DNA of 64,000 nt from Aulostomus chinensis (Eukaryota > Chordata > Actinopteri > Syngnathiformes > Aulostomidae), in assembly GCA_037954235.1 (NCBI GenBank), contig JBBMOA010000019.1, positions 9,238,805-9,302,804 on the forward strand, given 5' to 3'. Under the pieces are notes generated by a model. That model did not search any database. It was not told the DNA's origin and was given only the letters and a program-made list of their open reading frames with translations. How positions within the stretch are numbered: position 1 is the first letter of the stretch; each line of letters starts with the position of its first letter. Made by a program: the position numbers and the translations under genes. Below are positions 61,837 to 64,000 of the stretch, piece after piece.

Positions 61837-62724
61837 GGTTACCATGTAAGGTGATACTGCTTTGCAAACTGTCCTGCCAGCACATTTCTTCAAAAAAAAA
61901 AAAAAAAAATCAAATACATATTTTGGATGATACCTTGATTGATTATTCCTCATGTCATATCGCTATCGGTCCCAAAAATGCTGTATCGTTCGCCCCTAAT
62001 TAGCACCTATTCAATAACATGTCCAACATACAATCATGTTATTTCCTATTTTCGTGTTTTTTTCTATACGTATCGCTCCCTGAAAGTCTGCCACTTCATC
62101 TTGCCTTCTCCACGTGCTGCATCATTTATTAGTCATAGCCTCCAGCTGCAGAGAAACAGAAAGCATGAGGAGGCAGGATGTGACTATGTAATACTCCTCC
62201 TTCTATCTTTTCACGCCAGAAAATCCTTCCATTCTTAGATTATCGTCTCATCTGCACCTTTTAGACAGATTTATTTATTTATTTGTTGTTTTTTTTTTTG
62301 CTGCATACTATAACAGGAACGTTTGGAACATCGCGTTTTAATTTGTATTTTTCGAGTCATCGTGTGGTTATACGTGCAGGCCTCCTTCATTTAATCTTTG
62401 GAATATTGCAATGTAAAATGCATTCTTACTTCAATGGTTATACACTTAATCACACAACACCTCACAAAGTTATGTAACAGCTCGTGAAAGCAAACCAAAG
62501 TAACATATACGGTTACGTTCCCTTCAAAGTTTCCAGTAAGAAACAAAATCGCAGATGCGCAGATAGAAAAGGAGTCGCACCCACACTGTAATGTCTTGAT
62601 CACCTGTGTTGCTGTCACAGAAGGACGTGGATGGACAACCCTGACAACGCAGCCCACAACTTGTCCGCCCAGGCTCGGTTCTTGCGACATGGACTAACAA
62701 ATAACCATACCGTCTGCAGTCTAC

Positions 62725-63011
62725 GGTAACCTGGTGAAGACAAAGTTTAGTAGCTCCTGACTTGCTGCTGAAGAACTCATGTTAACTTTTGTGGAGTAAA
62801 TACAGCCGTAAGGAGAATTAACAGTGTTGGAGATGGAACAGGAATGGAGACGTTTCTCCGTGGCAGTCTTCTGATTGGATATGGCGAGTGAAGGCGTCAC
62901 ATATTTGGTTACACCGATTGGCTGAAGGAGCTGGTCGTACCCTCCCATAGCTGTAAATAGGAAGTGACCCAGATGCAACTTTGGGATCTTGATGGTTTCA
63001 CCAGGTTACAG
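62725..63011. mobile_element. Possible short inverted-repeat element
   Basis: A 13-base exact inverted repeat, GTAACCTGGTGAA near 62726 and TTCACCAGGTTAC near 62998, brackets about 285 bp. It could be a MITE or coincidence. No other copy was seen in the window. Confidence 0.3.
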
Positions 63012-64000
63012 TGCTCATTTGAGTTAAATAAATACAAGCAAGTCTTGATGCTAAGGATTGTTTGCCAACCTAAGTACTTTTAAGGGTTTGGTGTGAATTA
63101 TGGACCTAAAATCAATCAGTCCAAAATTTTAGTGTGTAAAAGAAACATCTGCAGAGGAGCAATGACGTCACTCCTGCAACGCGTTCGTGCCCAACAAACG
63201 ACGATGCCAAGTCAAAAAATGTAGTTGTGCTTTTCAAAACTTTATGCAGGCCATGCTGTCTGCAATATTTTTGATGTGAAATGCAAACTTGATCCTGGCA
63301 ACACATCTAAGCTGAGGAAACGCCAGATCAAACACAAAATATATATCTAGTTGAATAATGAGCTGTATATGACAGCCTGAAAGACGAGTACCCTGAAGCA
63401 GCTGCAGCTCATCTTAGCAACAGGCCTGGAAATGGAGTTGGACTTGTTTTTCACAAGTGAAATTACATTCTTTTTATTATTGAGAAAATTAAGTAGCCCA
63501 AAAAAAAAAAAAAGAGACATTTGGGTACTGGCACCAAAGTCCAGGTAGCAGACGTGGTTCAAATGTGAACTCATGGTGTTTTTGGTAAGAAGAAGTCTCA
63601 CATCGAAATTATTCTTCAGAGTTTAAGTTTGCAATCAATGCAAGACCTCTAAAATTGAAAAGCGCGAGAAAGAGTTTGTAGCTGGGGACAAAAGGGCCCC
63701 AAATCACAAAAACAACACTTCAGTCTCTTGTCACTCCTGCATGGTTGATATACTTTTTGAATTTCTTCTCAAGACTTACAATTTTCCCTAAATGGTGTGG
63801 GAATTATACTTTTCCTGTTTGGATCTCAAGCTTTGCCTCTTAATAACTGGAAGTAACACCAACTTTGCAAGTGTTTTTGCATTGTTGGAGTTCTTGGAGC
63901 AATTATTTTACCAAAGAAAACAAAAACAAAAACCCAAAACAGACAATTATAAAGAATAAAATAGTTTAAAAAGGAGGCTCTAAGTTGTTATCTTCGTCAC

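Larger units (their letters stand above)
56282..64000. other. 5' flank of pappa (5' UTR, promoter, intergenic)
   Basis: No coding exon was recognised. The first few hundred bases should contain the 5' UTR and promoter. Further right are a C-rich tract (57107-57145), (GAAA)n (57412-57464), (GT)n tracts, a CRE match, and two inverted-repeat elements (61413-61836 and about 62725-63011). Short ORFs here have no coding features I trust. Confidence 0.6.

Overview
The window is vertebrate nuclear DNA, almost certainly from a teleost fish and probably a percomorph. The evidence is small GT-AG-spliced exons in large introns, abundant (CA)n and (AT)n microsatellites, and many decayed interspersed repeats of types I know from fish genomes (the ATCC-ended repeat, a tRNA-related SINE, an L2-like LINE tail, several short inverted-repeat elements). 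I see no bacterial-type operon, CRISPR array or phage-like region.

One gene is supported. It lies on the minus strand and encodes pappalysin-1 (pappa, pregnancy-associated plasma protein A; pappaa-like in fish naming). I placed ten coding exons: 56281-55891, 49994-48890, 40021-39876, 39629-39336, 39008-38816, 37186-37065, 24782-24281, 13564-13436, 12160-12069 and 9549-9353. All junctions are GT-AG and the phases close with no frameshift or stop, giving 1057 codons. In order these encode a signal peptide, a basic propeptide, a laminin-G-like domain, two Lin12/Notch repeats (LNR1, LNR2), the metzincin zinc site HEIGHSLGLYH with its Met-turn, an Fn3-like/linker region, a conserved central module and a Cys-rich CGDG module. 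The C-terminal third (rest of the M2 region, the CCP/sushi modules and LNR3) is not recognisable here and should lie to the left of position 1.

Layout: 1-9352 is intron 10, repeat-rich, with no exon recognised. 9353-13564 holds exons 10, 9 and 8. 13565-24280 is intron 7, with a fold-back structure, an L2-like LINE relic and a long (AT)n tract. 24281-24782 is exon 7. 24783-37064 is intron 6, with a local direct duplication, a SINE, ATCC-ended repeats and a terminal-inverted-repeat element that ends 120 bp from exon 6. 37065-40021 is a compact cluster of exons 6 to 3 carrying the catalytic site. 40022-48889 is intron 2, with an unexplained coding-like plus-strand ORF at 42468-42665. 48890-49994 is exon 2, 49995-55890 is intron 1, and 55891-56281 is exon 1. 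56282-64000 is the 5' flank, with a candidate TATA box, a consensus CRE and two more inverted-repeat elements.

I did not find a new multi-gene system. The most interesting leads are the unexplained ORF in intron 2, the 27.2/28.4 kb duplication, the paired hairpin family, and a lineage-specific glycine-rich insertion in pappalysin.
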